From positions 6,136-70,135 of the forward strand of contig NZ_LLZI01000180.1 in assembly GCF_001509485.1 (NCBI RefSeq): a stretch of 64,000 bases of DNA, written 5' to 3'. Shown in pieces: positions 32,709-41,642 of this stretch (position 1 is the stretch's first letter; every line of letters begins with the position of its first letter). Position numbers and translations under genes: made by a program. Below the pieces are notes generated by a model. It was not told the origin of the DNA and searched no databases. It saw nothing but the letters and a program-made list of their open reading frames with translations. The stretch is from Streptomyces sp. NRRL F-4489. Lineage in GTDB: Bacteria; Actinomycetota; Actinomycetes; Streptomycetales; Streptomycetaceae.

Positions 32709-34679
32709 ATGACCAGTACGCAGGTGGACCCCGCTCCGCCGTCCACCGCCACCGCACCGAGGTGGCGGTCCTGGCTGCTGGACGGACTCAGCGAGCAGAG
32801 CGCCCGCCACCCCGGACCGCACGGGACGCCGCCCGCCGAGCACAAGGGGCACTCGTGGTGGCGGGTGATGTGCCTGACGGGTGTCGACTACTTCTCCACG
32901 CTCGGGTACCAGCCCGGTATCGCGGCGCTGGCGGCGGGGCTGCTGTCGCCGTTCGCCACGCTGGTGCTGATCGCGCTGACGCTGCTGGGCGCGCTGCCGG
33001 TCTACCGGCGGGTGGCCAAGGAGAGCCCGCACGGCGAGGGTTCGATCGCGATGCTGGAGCGGCTGCTGCCCTGGTGGGCGGGGAAGCTGCTGGTGCTGGT
33101 GCTGCTGGGCTTCGCGGCCACGGACTTCGTCATCACCATGACGCTGTCGGCGGCGGACGCCTCGGCCCATGTCGTGGAGAACCCTTTCGCCCCGGCGGCG
33201 CTGCACGGCGCGAACCTGTGGATCACGCTGCTGCTGCTCGCCGCGCTCGGCGCCGTCTTCCTCAAGGGCTTCCGGGAGGCGATCGGGATAGCGGTGGCGC
33301 TGGTCGGCGTCTATCTGGTGCTCAATGTCGTGGTGCTGGCCACCTCGGCCTGGCAGGTGCTCGCGCACCCGGTGGCGATCGGCGACTGGTGGCAGGCGAT
33401 GACCGCGCAGCACTCGTCGCCGCTGGCGATCGCCGGGGTGGCGCTGCTGGTCTTCCCGAAGCTGGCGCTGGGCATGTCCGGTTTCGAGACCGGGGTGGCG
33501 GTGATGCCGCAGGTGCGCGGGGGCGCCGGGGACACGCCGGAGAAGCCGGCCGGCCGGATCCGGGACACCCGGCGGCTGCTGACCACCGCCGCGCTGATCA
33601 TGAGCGGTTTCCTGCTGCTGTCCAGTCTGGCGACCACCATCCTGATCCCGCAGAAGGAGTTCGCGCCGGGCGGCGCGGCCAACGGGCGCGCGCTGGCGTA
33701 TCTGGCGCACCAGCACCTGGGCGAGGCGTTCGGCACGGTCTACGACCTGTCGACCATCGCCATCCTGTGGTTCGCGGGGGCGTCGGCGATGGCCGGGCTG
33801 CTCAACCTCGTCCCGCGCTACCTGCCGCGCTACGGCATGGCGCCGGAGTGGACCCGGGCGGTGCGGCCGCTGGTGCTGATCTTCCTGGCGATCGCGTTCG
33901 CCATCACGGTCGTCTTCGACGCGAGCGTGGACGAGCAGAGCGGCGCCTACGCGACCGGTGTGCTGGTGCTGATGCTCTCGGCGTCGTTCGCCTCGACGGT
34001 GGCGGCGCGGCACCGGGGGCACCGGGGCGCGGCCATCGGTTTCGGGGCGATCACCCTGGTGTTCGGCTACACGCTGGTCACGAACGTGATCGAGCGGCCG
34101 GACGGGCTGAAGATCGCGCTGCTGTTCATCCTCGGGATCCTGCTGACGTCGTTCGCCTCCCGGGTGCACCGGGCGTTCGAACTCCGCGCCGCCGACGTGG
34201 TGTTCGACGCGACGGCGGAGCGGCTGATCGAGGAGGCGATGGCGGCCGGGCCGCTGCGGGTGATCGCCAACGAACCGCAGGAGCAGGACGCCGAGGACTA
34301 CCGCGAGAAGGAGTACAGCCAGCGCGAGGAGACCCATATCCCCGACGGCGGGCCGGTGCTGTTCCTGGAGGTGCTGGTCGAGGACTCCTCGGACTTCACC
34401 GCCGAACTGCACGTGCACGGCGTGGAGCGGTACGGGACGCGGATCCTGCGGGTGGAGGGCGCGGGCGTGCCGAACACCCTGGCCGCGGTGCTGATGCGGC
34501 TGCGGGACCGTACGGGGCAGGTGCCGCACATCTACTTCAACTGGACGGAGGGGCATCCGCTCAGCCATCTGCTGCGGTTCCTGGTGTTCGGTGACGGCGA
34601 GGTCGCGCCGGTCACCCGCGAGGTACTGCGGCGGGCGGAGCCGGACCTGCGGCGGCGGCCGCGGGTGCACGTGGGCTGA
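32709..34679 (+). CDS. APC-superfamily transporter with large cytosolic C-terminal domain
   Basis: A 656-aa transporter of the amino acid-polyamine-cation superfamily. An N-terminal cytosolic part ([17 protein letters not shown]) leads to the first helix with [21 protein letters not shown]. About twelve membrane segments run to roughly residue 490, including [21 protein letters not shown]. The remaining 165 residues are soluble ([63 protein letters not shown]). The [13 protein letters not shown] start resembles KUP/KimA-like potassium or amino-acid transporters. Substrate uncertain. ATG at 32709 has AGGA 9 nt upstream. A ydaO (c-di-AMP) riboswitch, common before potassium transporters, was looked for upstream and not seen. 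Confidence 0.8.
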   Translation: MTSTQVDPAPPSTATAPRWRSWLLDGLSEQSARHPGPHGTPPAEHKGHSWWRVMCLTGVDYFSTLGYQPGIAALAAGLLSPFATLVLIALTLLGALPVYRRVAKESPHGEGSIAMLERLLPWWAGKLLVLVLLGFAATDFVITMTLSAADASAHVVENPFAPAALHGANLWITLLLLAALGAVFLKGFREAIGIAVALVGVYLVLNVVVLATSAWQVLAHPVAIGDWWQAMTAQHSSPLAIAGVALLVFPKLALGMSGFETGVAVMPQVRGGAGDTPEKPAGRIRDTRRLLTTAALIMSGFLLLSSLATTILIPQKEFAPGGAANGRALAYLAHQHLGEAFGTVYDLSTIAILWFAGASAMAGLLNLVPRYLPRYGMAPEWTRAVRPLVLIFLAIAFAITVVFDASVDEQSGAYATGVLVLMLSASFASTVAARHRGHRGAAIGFGAITLVFGYTLVTNVIERPDGLKIALLFILGILLTSFASRVHRAFELRAADVVFDATAERLIEEAMAAGPLRVIANEPQEQDAEDYREKEYSQREETHIPDGGPVLFLEVLVEDSSDFTAELHVHGVERYGTRILRVEGAGVPNTLAAVLMRLRDRTGQVPHIYFNWTEGHPLSHLLRFLVFGDGEVAPVTREVLRRAEPDLRRRPRVHVG

Positions 34680-34722
34680 GTCCCGCCCACGGGCCGGCCC
34701 CGCGCCCGCCGCCGGGGCCGGC

Positions 34723-35946
34723 TCAGCGCGCCGCGACGCCCGGGTAGAAGTCCCGGGGCCGGCCGCGGCCGTCCTTGAGGCGGCCGAGCAGGCCCGCCGG
34801 GTACTCGATCAGCCAGTAGCTCGCGGCGGCCACCGGGAGCGCGGCGAGGAAGACCAGCGGCAGCGCCCAGGGGAAGCCGGCCGGTCCGGGCGGCAGCAGG
34901 CCGGCGGTGTGCAGCAGCAGCATCACCGGCTCGTGCCAGATGAAGAGCGAGTAGCTGACCAGGCCGACGGGCGTGAGCCAGCGGGCGGTGAGGAAGCGGT
35001 TCCAGGCGGTGCGCCGGCGGATGTGCAGGGTGCTCAGGAGCAGCAGCGCCCACAGGGCGGCGGCGATCGGGTGGTAGTAGGTGAAGGGGAAGCTCTCCGG
35101 GTCGGACCGCAGGGAGAGGGTGAACAGGCCGGCCAGGGTGAGCACGGTGAGCGGCAGCGCGGCGCGCCGCGGCAGCCGGGCCCGGTCGCCGAGCGCGGCC
35201 AGCACCACCGCCAGCGCCATCCCGGCCGCGAAGCCGCCGAAGCGGGCCTGCGGGCCGAAGTAGGCGACCCAGTCGGTGTGCGGGATGCCGAGCCCGTAGT
35301 GGGCCACGGTGATCCAGGCCAGCGGCGCGGCGTAGAGGGCCAGGCAGCCGGCGAGCAGCAGCGCCACCCGGCTGCCGCGGCGGCGCAGCCGGCGGCAGGC
35401 GCGGACGGCGAGCGGGCCGAGGCCGGCCAGCACCGCGTAGAAGAGCACCTCCAGGGAGAGGGACCAGGTCGGGCCGAGGGTGTAGAAGATCCGGTCCTGG
35501 TCGAAGACGTGGGTGAACGTGAGGTGTTCGAGCAGGTCGCGCCAGTCGCCGGGGAGGGTGGGGTTGCGGGTGGCCCAGACGACGAGGACGGCCAGGACGT
35601 AGAGCGGGAGGATGCGGACCGCGCGGCGGAAGAGGAAGGCGCGGGCCGGGCGGGTGGTGCCGCCGTCCAGGGCGGCGCGGGCGTAGGAGTGGGTGAGCAG
35701 GAAGGCGGAGAGGACGAAGAAGAGGTCGATGACCTCCAGGGAGAGCAGGGCGTCGAGGGCGGCGTTGTCGACCGGCGGGTGGGCGCCGGCGGCGTCGTAG
35801 GCGGTGTACTGCTGCCAGACGTGGAAGGCGACGGTGCTCAGGGCGGCCAGGCCGCGGAAGCCGTCGATATCGCGGGCGCGGCGGGCCGGGGCGGTCCGGC
35901 CGGCGGCCGGGGGCGCGGGCGGGGCGGCGGCGGTGGCGGTGGTCAT
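34723..35946 (-). CDS. Acyltransferase 3 family membrane O-acyltransferase
   Basis: A 407-aa OafA/YrhL-type protein. Seen: the N-terminal RDIDGFRGLAALSTVAFHVWQQY (R-x6-A and the catalytic-type histidine), the IDLFFVLSAFLLTHSYARA segment with an S-A-F in place of the usual S-G-F, FLFRRAVRILPLYVLAVL, and a late SYSLFIWHEPVMLLLH. About ten membrane segments. It would transfer an acetyl or similar group to a surface sugar. Its ATG overlaps the glycosyltransferase stop by 4 bp (ATGA), so the two are translationally coupled and probably modify the same polymer. Confidence 0.9.
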   Translation of the reverse strand: MTTATAAAPPAPPAAGRTAPARRARDIDGFRGLAALSTVAFHVWQQYTAYDAAGAHPPVDNAALDALLSLEVIDLFFVLSAFLLTHSYARAALDGGTTRPARAFLFRRAVRILPLYVLAVLVVWATRNPTLPGDWRDLLEHLTFTHVFDQDRIFYTLGPTWSLSLEVLFYAVLAGLGPLAVRACRRLRRRGSRVALLLAGCLALYAAPLAWITVAHYGLGIPHTDWVAYFGPQARFGGFAAGMALAVVLAALGDRARLPRRAALPLTVLTLAGLFTLSLRSDPESFPFTYYHPIAAALWALLLLSTLHIRRRTAWNRFLTARWLTPVGLVSYSLFIWHEPVMLLLHTAGLLPPGPAGFPWALPLVFLAALPVAAASYWLIEYPAGLLGRLKDGRGRPRDFYPGVAAR

Positions 35947-38309
35947 CGGCGGGCCTCCGCGGGGGCGGTGCGGCCGCGCGGGGTGACCCGCCAGCGGCGG
36001 TCGCCGAGGGCCTCCTTGAGGTGCGCCTGGCGGGCGACCATGTTCTTGAAGTGGCTGTAGAAGACGGTCGAGACCAGCAGGTACGACCAGAACCACCCGC
36101 GGCGGGCGCGGAGTTCGGGTACGGCCAGGCGCCAGGCGAACAGGGCCTGGACGGGTCCGGCGCCGAGGGTGAGCAGGACGGCGAGTACGCACAGCGGGAC
36201 GGCCCAGTGGAGGTTCTGGGGGCCGCCGGCCTTCCAGGCGGCGTAGCCGAGGACGGGGAGGATCTGCAGGGTGAGCCAGGGCTGGATCTCGCGCCAGCCG
36301 AGGAGGGCCAGCAGCCCCAGTTTCTGACGTACCGTCAGTGCGGGTGAACGCAGGCCGCGCCAGAGGTGTTTGAGGGAGACCTGGAGCCAGCCCTGGGCCC
36401 AGCGGGAGCGCTGGTTCCACAGCGCGGTGAGGGTGGTGGGGGCGAGTTCGCGGGAGAGCAGGGTGCGGTCGACGGCGATCCGGGCGCCGGCGGTCAGGGC
36501 GCGCAGGGTGGAGTCGATGTCCTCGGTGAGCATCGAGCCGTGCATCCGGGTGCGGGCCAGGAGGTCGGTGCGCCAGAAGCCGTTGGAGCCGCCGAAGACG
36601 CCGAAGCCGTGGAGCCGGGTGCGGCCGGGGTGGCTGACGGCGTAGATCGCCTCGAATTCGACGGCGACGAGCCGGGCGGTGCGGGAGCTGTCGCCGTTGC
36701 GGACCACGCAGTGGCCCTGGACCACGTCGTAGCCGTTGGAGAGCCAGTGCCAGGCGTGCCGGAAGGCGTGCGGGGCGGGGTGGTGGTCGGCGTCGAAGAT
36801 GCCGACGAACTCGCCGCGGACCCGGGTGGCGGCGGCGTTGACGTTCTGCGCCTTGGAGGTGGAGCCGGCCACCGGCAGCAGCACGAGCCGGGGGTCGCGG
36901 GCGGCGATCGCGCGCAGGGTGTCCTCGACGGGCAGCGGGTGCGGGGTGTTGTAGGCGAGGACGATCTCCAGCTCGCCCGGGTAGTCCTGGCGCAGGAACG
37001 CCTCGACGGTCTCGGTGATGGTGGCGGCCTCGTTGGGGAGGTACGCGGCGATGACGGCGCTGGCCGGCGGGTAGGGGGCGCCGGGCCGTTCGGGGCGGGG
37101 CGGGGCGTCCAGCGCGTAGAGGGATTCGAGGATGATCAGCAGCGCGGAGAGCACCAGTCCGGCGACCACCACCCAGTACATCGCCGAGCCGAGGTCCCAG
37201 CCGGCCAGGTACGCCTGGCGGTAGACGGCGAACGGCACGCCGATGCCCAGCAGCAGCGCCAGCACCGGGGAGAGGGCGAGCAGCGCGGGGCGCAGCAGGG
37301 CGCGCAGCGGGGGACGGCGGTGCCGGTGCGGGGTCTCGCGCATCCAGGGGGCGTAGCGGACCGGGCGCAGGTCGCGGTGGCGCAGGGCCTCGCGGGCGGC
37401 GTCGCGGGCGCGGTCGGCGGCGTCGGCCGCGCCGGTGGCCTCGGTGGCCTCGGTGAGCGGGAGCCAGCCGATGGCGGGGGTGAGGCGGACGTGCTCGTCG
37501 GCGACGACGAAGCGGGTGCCGGCCGCGGCGGTGGCCAGGTCGGTCAGGGCGCGGCGGGCGGCGTCCTCGCCGATGCCCGGGAGCAGCATCAGCAGCCGGC
37601 CCTCGTCGTCGTGGCCGAGCCGGCCGCAGGCGCCGCCGAGCCGTTCGGCGAGGGCGGCGAGCCGTTCGGCGGTCTCGCGCCGGACGCGGGGGCCGAGGCG
37701 GTCCTCCAGGGCGGGGAGTTCGGCGACCGCGAGGACGGCGAGGACGCCGCCGTGCCGGGCGGCCTCGGGGCGCCGCAGCTCGCGCTCGACCTCGTCCAGG
37801 AAGTGGGCGCGGGAGTACAGACCGGTGCGCGGGTCGCGGAGCAGGTGCTCGACGGGGACCGGGACGCGGCGGAGCTTGGCCTCGATGCGGGCGGAGAGTT
37901 CGTCCGGATCGGAGGTCTCGGGTATGCAGTCGTCGGCGCCGCCGCGGAGCAGATCGGCGGCGCCGGTGCGGCCGGGGGCGCCGGTGACCACGATCAGCGG
38001 CAGGGCGCGGCCGGCGGGGTCGGTGCGGACCGCGCGCACGACATCCGTTCCGGCGGTGCCCGGTTCGTCCAGGGCGACCACGGCGTCCGGGGCGGCCTGG
38101 CGGACGCCGGGGCCGGCGCCGTCGGGCGGGGCGTGGCTGACGTCGTGCCCGGTGGTGCGCAGGGTGCGGGTGAGGCGTTCCAGGCGGGGGCCCGGGGTGC
38201 CGATGACGAGGACGCGGCCGGCGGGGCGGGGGCCGGGGGTGGCGCGGCCCGTTCCGCCGAGCAGGGCCGTGGGTGAGCCCTGGGAGGGTGCGGGGTGCGA
38301 AGTGAGCAC
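35943..38309 (-). CDS. Receiver/degenerate-GGDEF/family 2 glycosyltransferase fusion
   Basis: A 788-aa fusion. Residues about 30-150 are a response-regulator receiver (RVLVIGTPGPRLERLTRTL; ALDEPGTAGTDVVRAVR; PLIVVTGAPG) that lacks the usual lysine (CIPETSDPDEL). Residues about 155-320 are a GGDEF-like domain (DPRTGLYSRAHFLDEVERE), with GHDDE where GGDEF is expected, so it is probably inactive as a cyclase. After two membrane segments comes a processive GT2 domain with DADHH (about 505), TEDIDSTLRAL (about 593) and QRSRWAQGW (about 631), the catalytic motifs of cellulose/hyaluronan-type synthases, and more membrane helices. It should polymerise or export an envelope polysaccharide. GTG at 38309 has AAAGGA 10 nt upstream. 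Confidence 0.88.
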   Translation of the reverse strand: MLTSHPAPSQGSPTALLGGTGRATPGPRPAGRVLVIGTPGPRLERLTRTLRTTGHDVSHAPPDGAGPGVRQAAPDAVVALDEPGTAGTDVVRAVRTDPAGRALPLIVVTGAPGRTGAADLLRGGADDCIPETSDPDELSARIEAKLRRVPVPVEHLLRDPRTGLYSRAHFLDEVERELRRPEAARHGGVLAVLAVAELPALEDRLGPRVRRETAERLAALAERLGGACGRLGHDDEGRLLMLLPGIGEDAARRALTDLATAAAGTRFVVADEHVRLTPAIGWLPLTEATEATGAADAADRARDAAREALRHRDLRPVRYAPWMRETPHRHRRPPLRALLRPALLALSPVLALLLGIGVPFAVYRQAYLAGWDLGSAMYWVVVAGLVLSALLIILESLYALDAPPRPERPGAPYPPASAVIAAYLPNEAATITETVEAFLRQDYPGELEIVLAYNTPHPLPVEDTLRAIAARDPRLVLLPVAGSTSKAQNVNAAATRVRGEFVGIFDADHHPAPHAFRHAWHWLSNGYDVVQGHCVVRNGDSSRTARLVAVEFEAIYAVSHPGRTRLHGFGVFGGSNGFWRTDLLARTRMHGSMLTEDIDSTLRALTAGARIAVDRTLLSRELAPTTLTALWNQRSRWAQGWLQVSLKHLWRGLRSPALTVRQKLGLLALLGWREIQPWLTLQILPVLGYAAWKAGGPQNLHWAVPLCVLAVLLTLGAGPVQALFAWRLAVPELRARRGWFWSYLLVSTVFYSHFKNMVARQAHLKEALGDRRWRVTPRGRTAPAEARR

Positions 38310-38553
38310 CTGGGGTGGTCCTTTCTGGTTTCCGGCAGGCGGACTCCCGGCGCGGACCGGTGGGGGACGGCGGGTCCCGGCGCGCCGTACGCGGGCAGGG
38401 CGGAGCGACCGCCCGCCGGCGGCGGGTCGGGGTGCCGTCGGTCCGGGTGGTGGTGCGGGCCGGTGGTCCGGATGCGCGTGGTGCGGGCGGCGGCGGTCAG
38501 GCGGCCGGCGGTCGCCGGTCGCGGGGTGGGCGCCGTACCGTGCCCGCAGCGAT

Positions 38554-38569
38554 TGTCAGAGTCATGACA
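38554..38569. promoter_or_regulatory. Inverted repeat in the glycosyltransferase promoter region
   Basis: TGTCA-N6-TGACA, 245 bp before the glycosyltransferase GTG. On the minus strand its first half overlaps a GACAAT -10-like hexamer that has TTGGCC 18 bp upstream. Operator candidate. Confidence 0.35.
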
Positions 38570-38887
38570 GCCAGATGGCCAACTACCCGACTACACCAGC
38601 GCGTTGGCCCGCGGTGACGGGAGAGGGCGCGCCGGGCCGGGTCTTTCGCCGGCGGAACGGAGGGCGGCGCGGCGGGGCGCGGCCTGCGCGGGCGCGGGCG
38701 GTACGGCGGTTCTCGGGCTCCGGACCGCGCGGGGGCGGTCGAGCGCGTATCGCATAGGAAGGGTCCCATCCTGATCGGATCGTGGGGGGAGGACCGGATG
38801 TCAGGTGTACACCGGGCGGCCCCGCTCGGCAAGGCCCCACCGGTATCCGCCAGCCTCCGCGAGCACTGTGACACCGCACCGTCAGCC

Positions 38888-38907
38888 ACGTAACACCTTC
38901 ATTACGT
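38888..38907. promoter_or_regulatory. Inverted repeat upstream of the XRE regulator
   Basis: ACGTAA-N8-TTACGT, perfect 6-bp arms in an A+T-richer patch about 230 bp before the regulator's GTG. Operator-like; no protein can be assigned. Confidence 0.35.
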
Positions 38908-39135
38908 CCGCTCCTCGGAGCCGTATCGGCGGGCGCTACCACCCGGTAGGCACCGGTCCATCGGCTATACCCGGTACGCGAGTTTGAGCTGGAGGTTCGT
39001 ACCTCTGACCCATCTGTTAATCTGCCCGCCCCTGGACATTCCTCCATATCCGCTCCGGCACTCCCCCCTCCCCGTCACTCCCTTCCGCTCCCCCAGCGCC
39101 CCTTGTCCCACCGGGTGCAGCGAGGTGTCGCGTAC

Positions 39136-39855
39136 GTGAACAGCGTTCCGTTCTCTGCCGCTCAGGCCCGGTCCGCCCGGGCCCGGATCGGCCTGACCAC
39201 CGGCCAGGTCGCCCAGTCCATGACCGCGTGCGGCGCCCCGGTGCGCCCCGAGGTCATCGAGGCATGGGAGTTCGGCTCCCTGGTGCCCACCGAACCACAG
39301 CTGTTCGCCCTGGCCGATGTGCTGTGGTGCGCGCCGTCGGTGCTGATGGGCGTCGAGCCGCGCACCCTGGCCGAACACCGGCTGGCGCGGCAGTTGAGCG
39401 TGGAGCGGCTGGCGCAGCTGGTCGGGATGGACCCGGACGCGTACCGGGCGGCGGAGGCGGCCAACGAGTGGCCCGGTGACTACCGCCAGACCAAGGCGCT
39501 GGTGGAGGCGCTGGGGCTGTCGCTGCGGAAGCTGATCGGGGTGATGGGGCGGGTCGAGGAGCTGGCCGGCCATCTGCGGGCGGCGGTCGAGGGCCGCTGG
39601 AAGTCGCATATCGCGCCGATCACCGAGATCACCACGCTGAACCGCACGCGGGTGGGCGACGCGCTGCGGGTGATGCACGGCGAGTTCGCGGAGTTCGCCG
39701 AGCGGTACATGGGGCATGTGGTGGCGCGGAACGCCGACGCCCGGCTGAAGGAGGTCGCGGCCGAGCGGTCGGCGTATCTGCGGCGGCTGGTGGACCACTT
39801 CTGGGACCTGATCGGCGAGGCGGGCGAGGCGCCGCCGTTCAACTCCGTGAGCTGA
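39136..39855 (+). CDS. XRE-like helix-turn-helix regulator
   Basis: A 239-aa protein with two helix-turn-helix-like segments. The first is SARARIGLTTGQVAQSMTACGAPVRPEVIEAWEFGSLVPTEPQLFALADVLWC (about 12-65); the second is RLARQLSVERLAQLVGMDPDAYRAAEAANEWPGDYRQTKALVEALGLS (about 80-130). The C-terminal half is helical with no known domain (VEELAGHLRAAVEGRWKSHIAPI, then a long amphipathic helix). GTG at 39136 has GAGGTG 8-9 nt upstream. It may control the divergent polysaccharide operon or itself through the repeats in the spacer. It is convergent with the NCS2 permease, 50 bp apart. Confidence 0.75.
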   Translation: MNSVPFSAAQARSARARIGLTTGQVAQSMTACGAPVRPEVIEAWEFGSLVPTEPQLFALADVLWCAPSVLMGVEPRTLAEHRLARQLSVERLAQLVGMDPDAYRAAEAANEWPGDYRQTKALVEALGLSLRKLIGVMGRVEELAGHLRAAVEGRWKSHIAPITEITTLNRTRVGDALRVMHGEFAEFAERYMGHVVARNADARLKEVAAERSAYLRRLVDHFWDLIGEAGEAPPFNSVS

Positions 39856-39905
39856 GGCGGCGGGACGGGGCTTGGCCCGCGTCCCGCCGCCCGGTGGGCG
39901 GGGCG

Positions 39906-41378
39906 TCAGTACGCGCCGCGGGGGTACGGCGGCGGCCCGGCGGGCGCGGGCCCCTCCGGCTCGGTACCGGTCCCGTCCGCGTCCTCCTCCTCGGTGAACT
40001 CCTCCCAGTCGATCTCCACCGACCGGCGGCGGGTGAAGACGTTGAAGACGAGGTTGAGCACGATCGCGGTCAGACCGCCGAGGGTGATACCGCTGTCCAG
40101 CACCGCGCGGACGCCCTGCGGCATCCGCTCGAAGAACGGCGCCACTGCGGTGGGCAGGAAGGCCGCGCCCAGACTCACCGCGAGGATCAGGGCGTTGCGC
40201 TCCTCGCGCAGGTCCACTTTGCCGAGGATCTGGATGCCGACCGCGGCGACCATGCCGAACATCGACAGCGCCGCGCCGCCGAGGACCGGGTGCGGGATCG
40301 CGGCGACCACCGAACCGGCCTTCGGCAGCAGCCCCAGCACGATCATGAAGCCGCCGGCCGCGACCACCACGAACCGGCTCATCACCTTCGACATCCGGAC
40401 CAGGCCGATGTTCTCCGCGAAGGCCACATAGGGAAAGGAGTTGAACAGTCCGCCGAGGACGGTGGCGACGCCGTCCGCGCGCAGCGCCCTGGCCACCGTG
40501 TCGTTGCCGACCGGTTTGCCGGTGATCTCCCCGATGGCGTAGACGTCGCCGGTGGTCTCCACCATCGTGATCAGCATGACGACGATCATCGCCAGGATCG
40601 GGAACGGCTCGAAGACCGGCATCCCGTAATGGAACGGCGTGCTGACGCCGAACCAGTCGGTGTGCCCGACGGCGCTGAAATCGACGTCGCCGAGCAGCCA
40701 GGCGACGGCCGTTCCGCCGACCAGTCCGAGCAGCACCGCGACGCTGCTCAGCACCGGCTTTCCGATGCGGACCAGCAGCAGAATGAACAGCAGCGTGCCG
40801 AGCGCGTATCCGAGGTTGCGCAGGTCGCCGAATTCCGGGGTGCCCCGCAACTGGGCGCCGCCGGCCGCGTCCTGGAGGGCCTGCGGGATGAGGGTGAGGC
40901 CGATAATGGTGAGAATCGTGCCGATGACCACCGGCGGGAAATACTTCACCAACTTGCTGAAGAACGGGGCGAAAAGGAACGTCGCGATACCGGCGGTGAT
41001 CACCGCGCCGTAGACCACCAGGAGTCCGGCGGTGCCGCCGCCCGCGCCCAGCCCGATCGCGATCATCGGCGAGACCGCGGTGAAGGTGACGCCCTGCACC
41101 AGCGGCAGTTTCGCGCCGATCCGCCATATCCCGAACGCCTGGATGATGGAGGCTATTCCGCAGGTCAGCAGGTCCGCGTTGATGAGGTAGACCAGCTCCT
41201 CGCGGGAGAGTCCCAGCGCGTTGCCGAGCATGATCGGGACGATGACGGCGGCCGCGTAGAAGGCGAGGACGTGCTGGAAACCGTAGAGGGCGAGTTTGCC
41301 GAACGGCAGTACCTCGTCCACCGGATGCGCGCGCTGCCGGGGAAACCGCCGGGAGGATTGTCGCGGGAGTCGTGCCAT
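39906..41378 (-). CDS. NCS2 nucleobase permease (urate/xanthine/uracil type)
   Basis: A 490-aa symporter of the NCS2 family, a different branch from the AzgA-type permease at 6.7 kb. Seen: LALYGFQHVLAFYAAAVIVPIMLG, LPLVQGVTFTAVSPMIAIG (the Q-H and Q-G-V-T-F motifs), TMVETTGDVYAIGEITGKPV (the E-T-T-G-D substrate-site helix) and NSFPYVAFAENIGLVRMSKVMSRFVVVAAGGFMIVLGLLPK. The last of these carries the N-x-G motif. It fits urate or xanthine permeases best. A C-terminal acidic tail (DWEEFTEEEDADGTG) extends beyond the usual end. ATG at 41378 has AAGG about 6 nt upstream. It could feed the xanthine dehydrogenase of the 8-12 kb operon. Confidence 0.9.
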   Translation of the reverse strand: MARLPRQSSRRFPRQRAHPVDEVLPFGKLALYGFQHVLAFYAAAVIVPIMLGNALGLSREELVYLINADLLTCGIASIIQAFGIWRIGAKLPLVQGVTFTAVSPMIAIGLGAGGGTAGLLVVYGAVITAGIATFLFAPFFSKLVKYFPPVVIGTILTIIGLTLIPQALQDAAGGAQLRGTPEFGDLRNLGYALGTLLFILLLVRIGKPVLSSVAVLLGLVGGTAVAWLLGDVDFSAVGHTDWFGVSTPFHYGMPVFEPFPILAMIVVMLITMVETTGDVYAIGEITGKPVGNDTVARALRADGVATVLGGLFNSFPYVAFAENIGLVRMSKVMSRFVVVAAGGFMIVLGLLPKAGSVVAAIPHPVLGGAALSMFGMVAAVGIQILGKVDLREERNALILAVSLGAAFLPTAVAPFFERMPQGVRAVLDSGITLGGLTAIVLNLVFNVFTRRRSVEIDWEEFTEEEDADGTGTEPEGPAPAGPPPYPRGAY

Positions 41379-41642
41379 CTCTGCCTTGCCTTCACGAGGT
41401 AGGTGAATAAGAGGGAACCCGGGCCCGGTGGTGCGGTGCCCTCCGCGGTGCGGCGCGTTCCGTTCCGCGCCCGGCGGGGTGCGGCCGGCGGAGCGGAAAT
41501 CCGGGAATTGGCCGGAATGCGCGGGGCGGGCTCGTCGGGGCGCTCACCATAGTTGACCTTTCCCGTTCCGCGCGAGTAACCGCGGGGGCGACCGCCCGCC
41601 GATCAGGGGCGCGGGCGGAGAATGCGCCGTAATATCGGAAAT

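Larger units (their letters stand above)
38310..39135. other. 826-bp non-coding region with several inverted repeats
   Basis: No supportable gene. It separates the divergent glycosyltransferase operon and XRE regulator. Elements seen: TGTCA-N6-TGACA at 38554-38569, overlapping a possible minus-strand promoter (TTGGCC, 18 bp, GACAAT); ACGTAA-N8-TTACGT at 38888-38907; GAGGT-N4-ACCTC at 38992-39005. It is less G+C-rich between 38860 and 39020 than the coding DNA. Confidence 0.5.
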
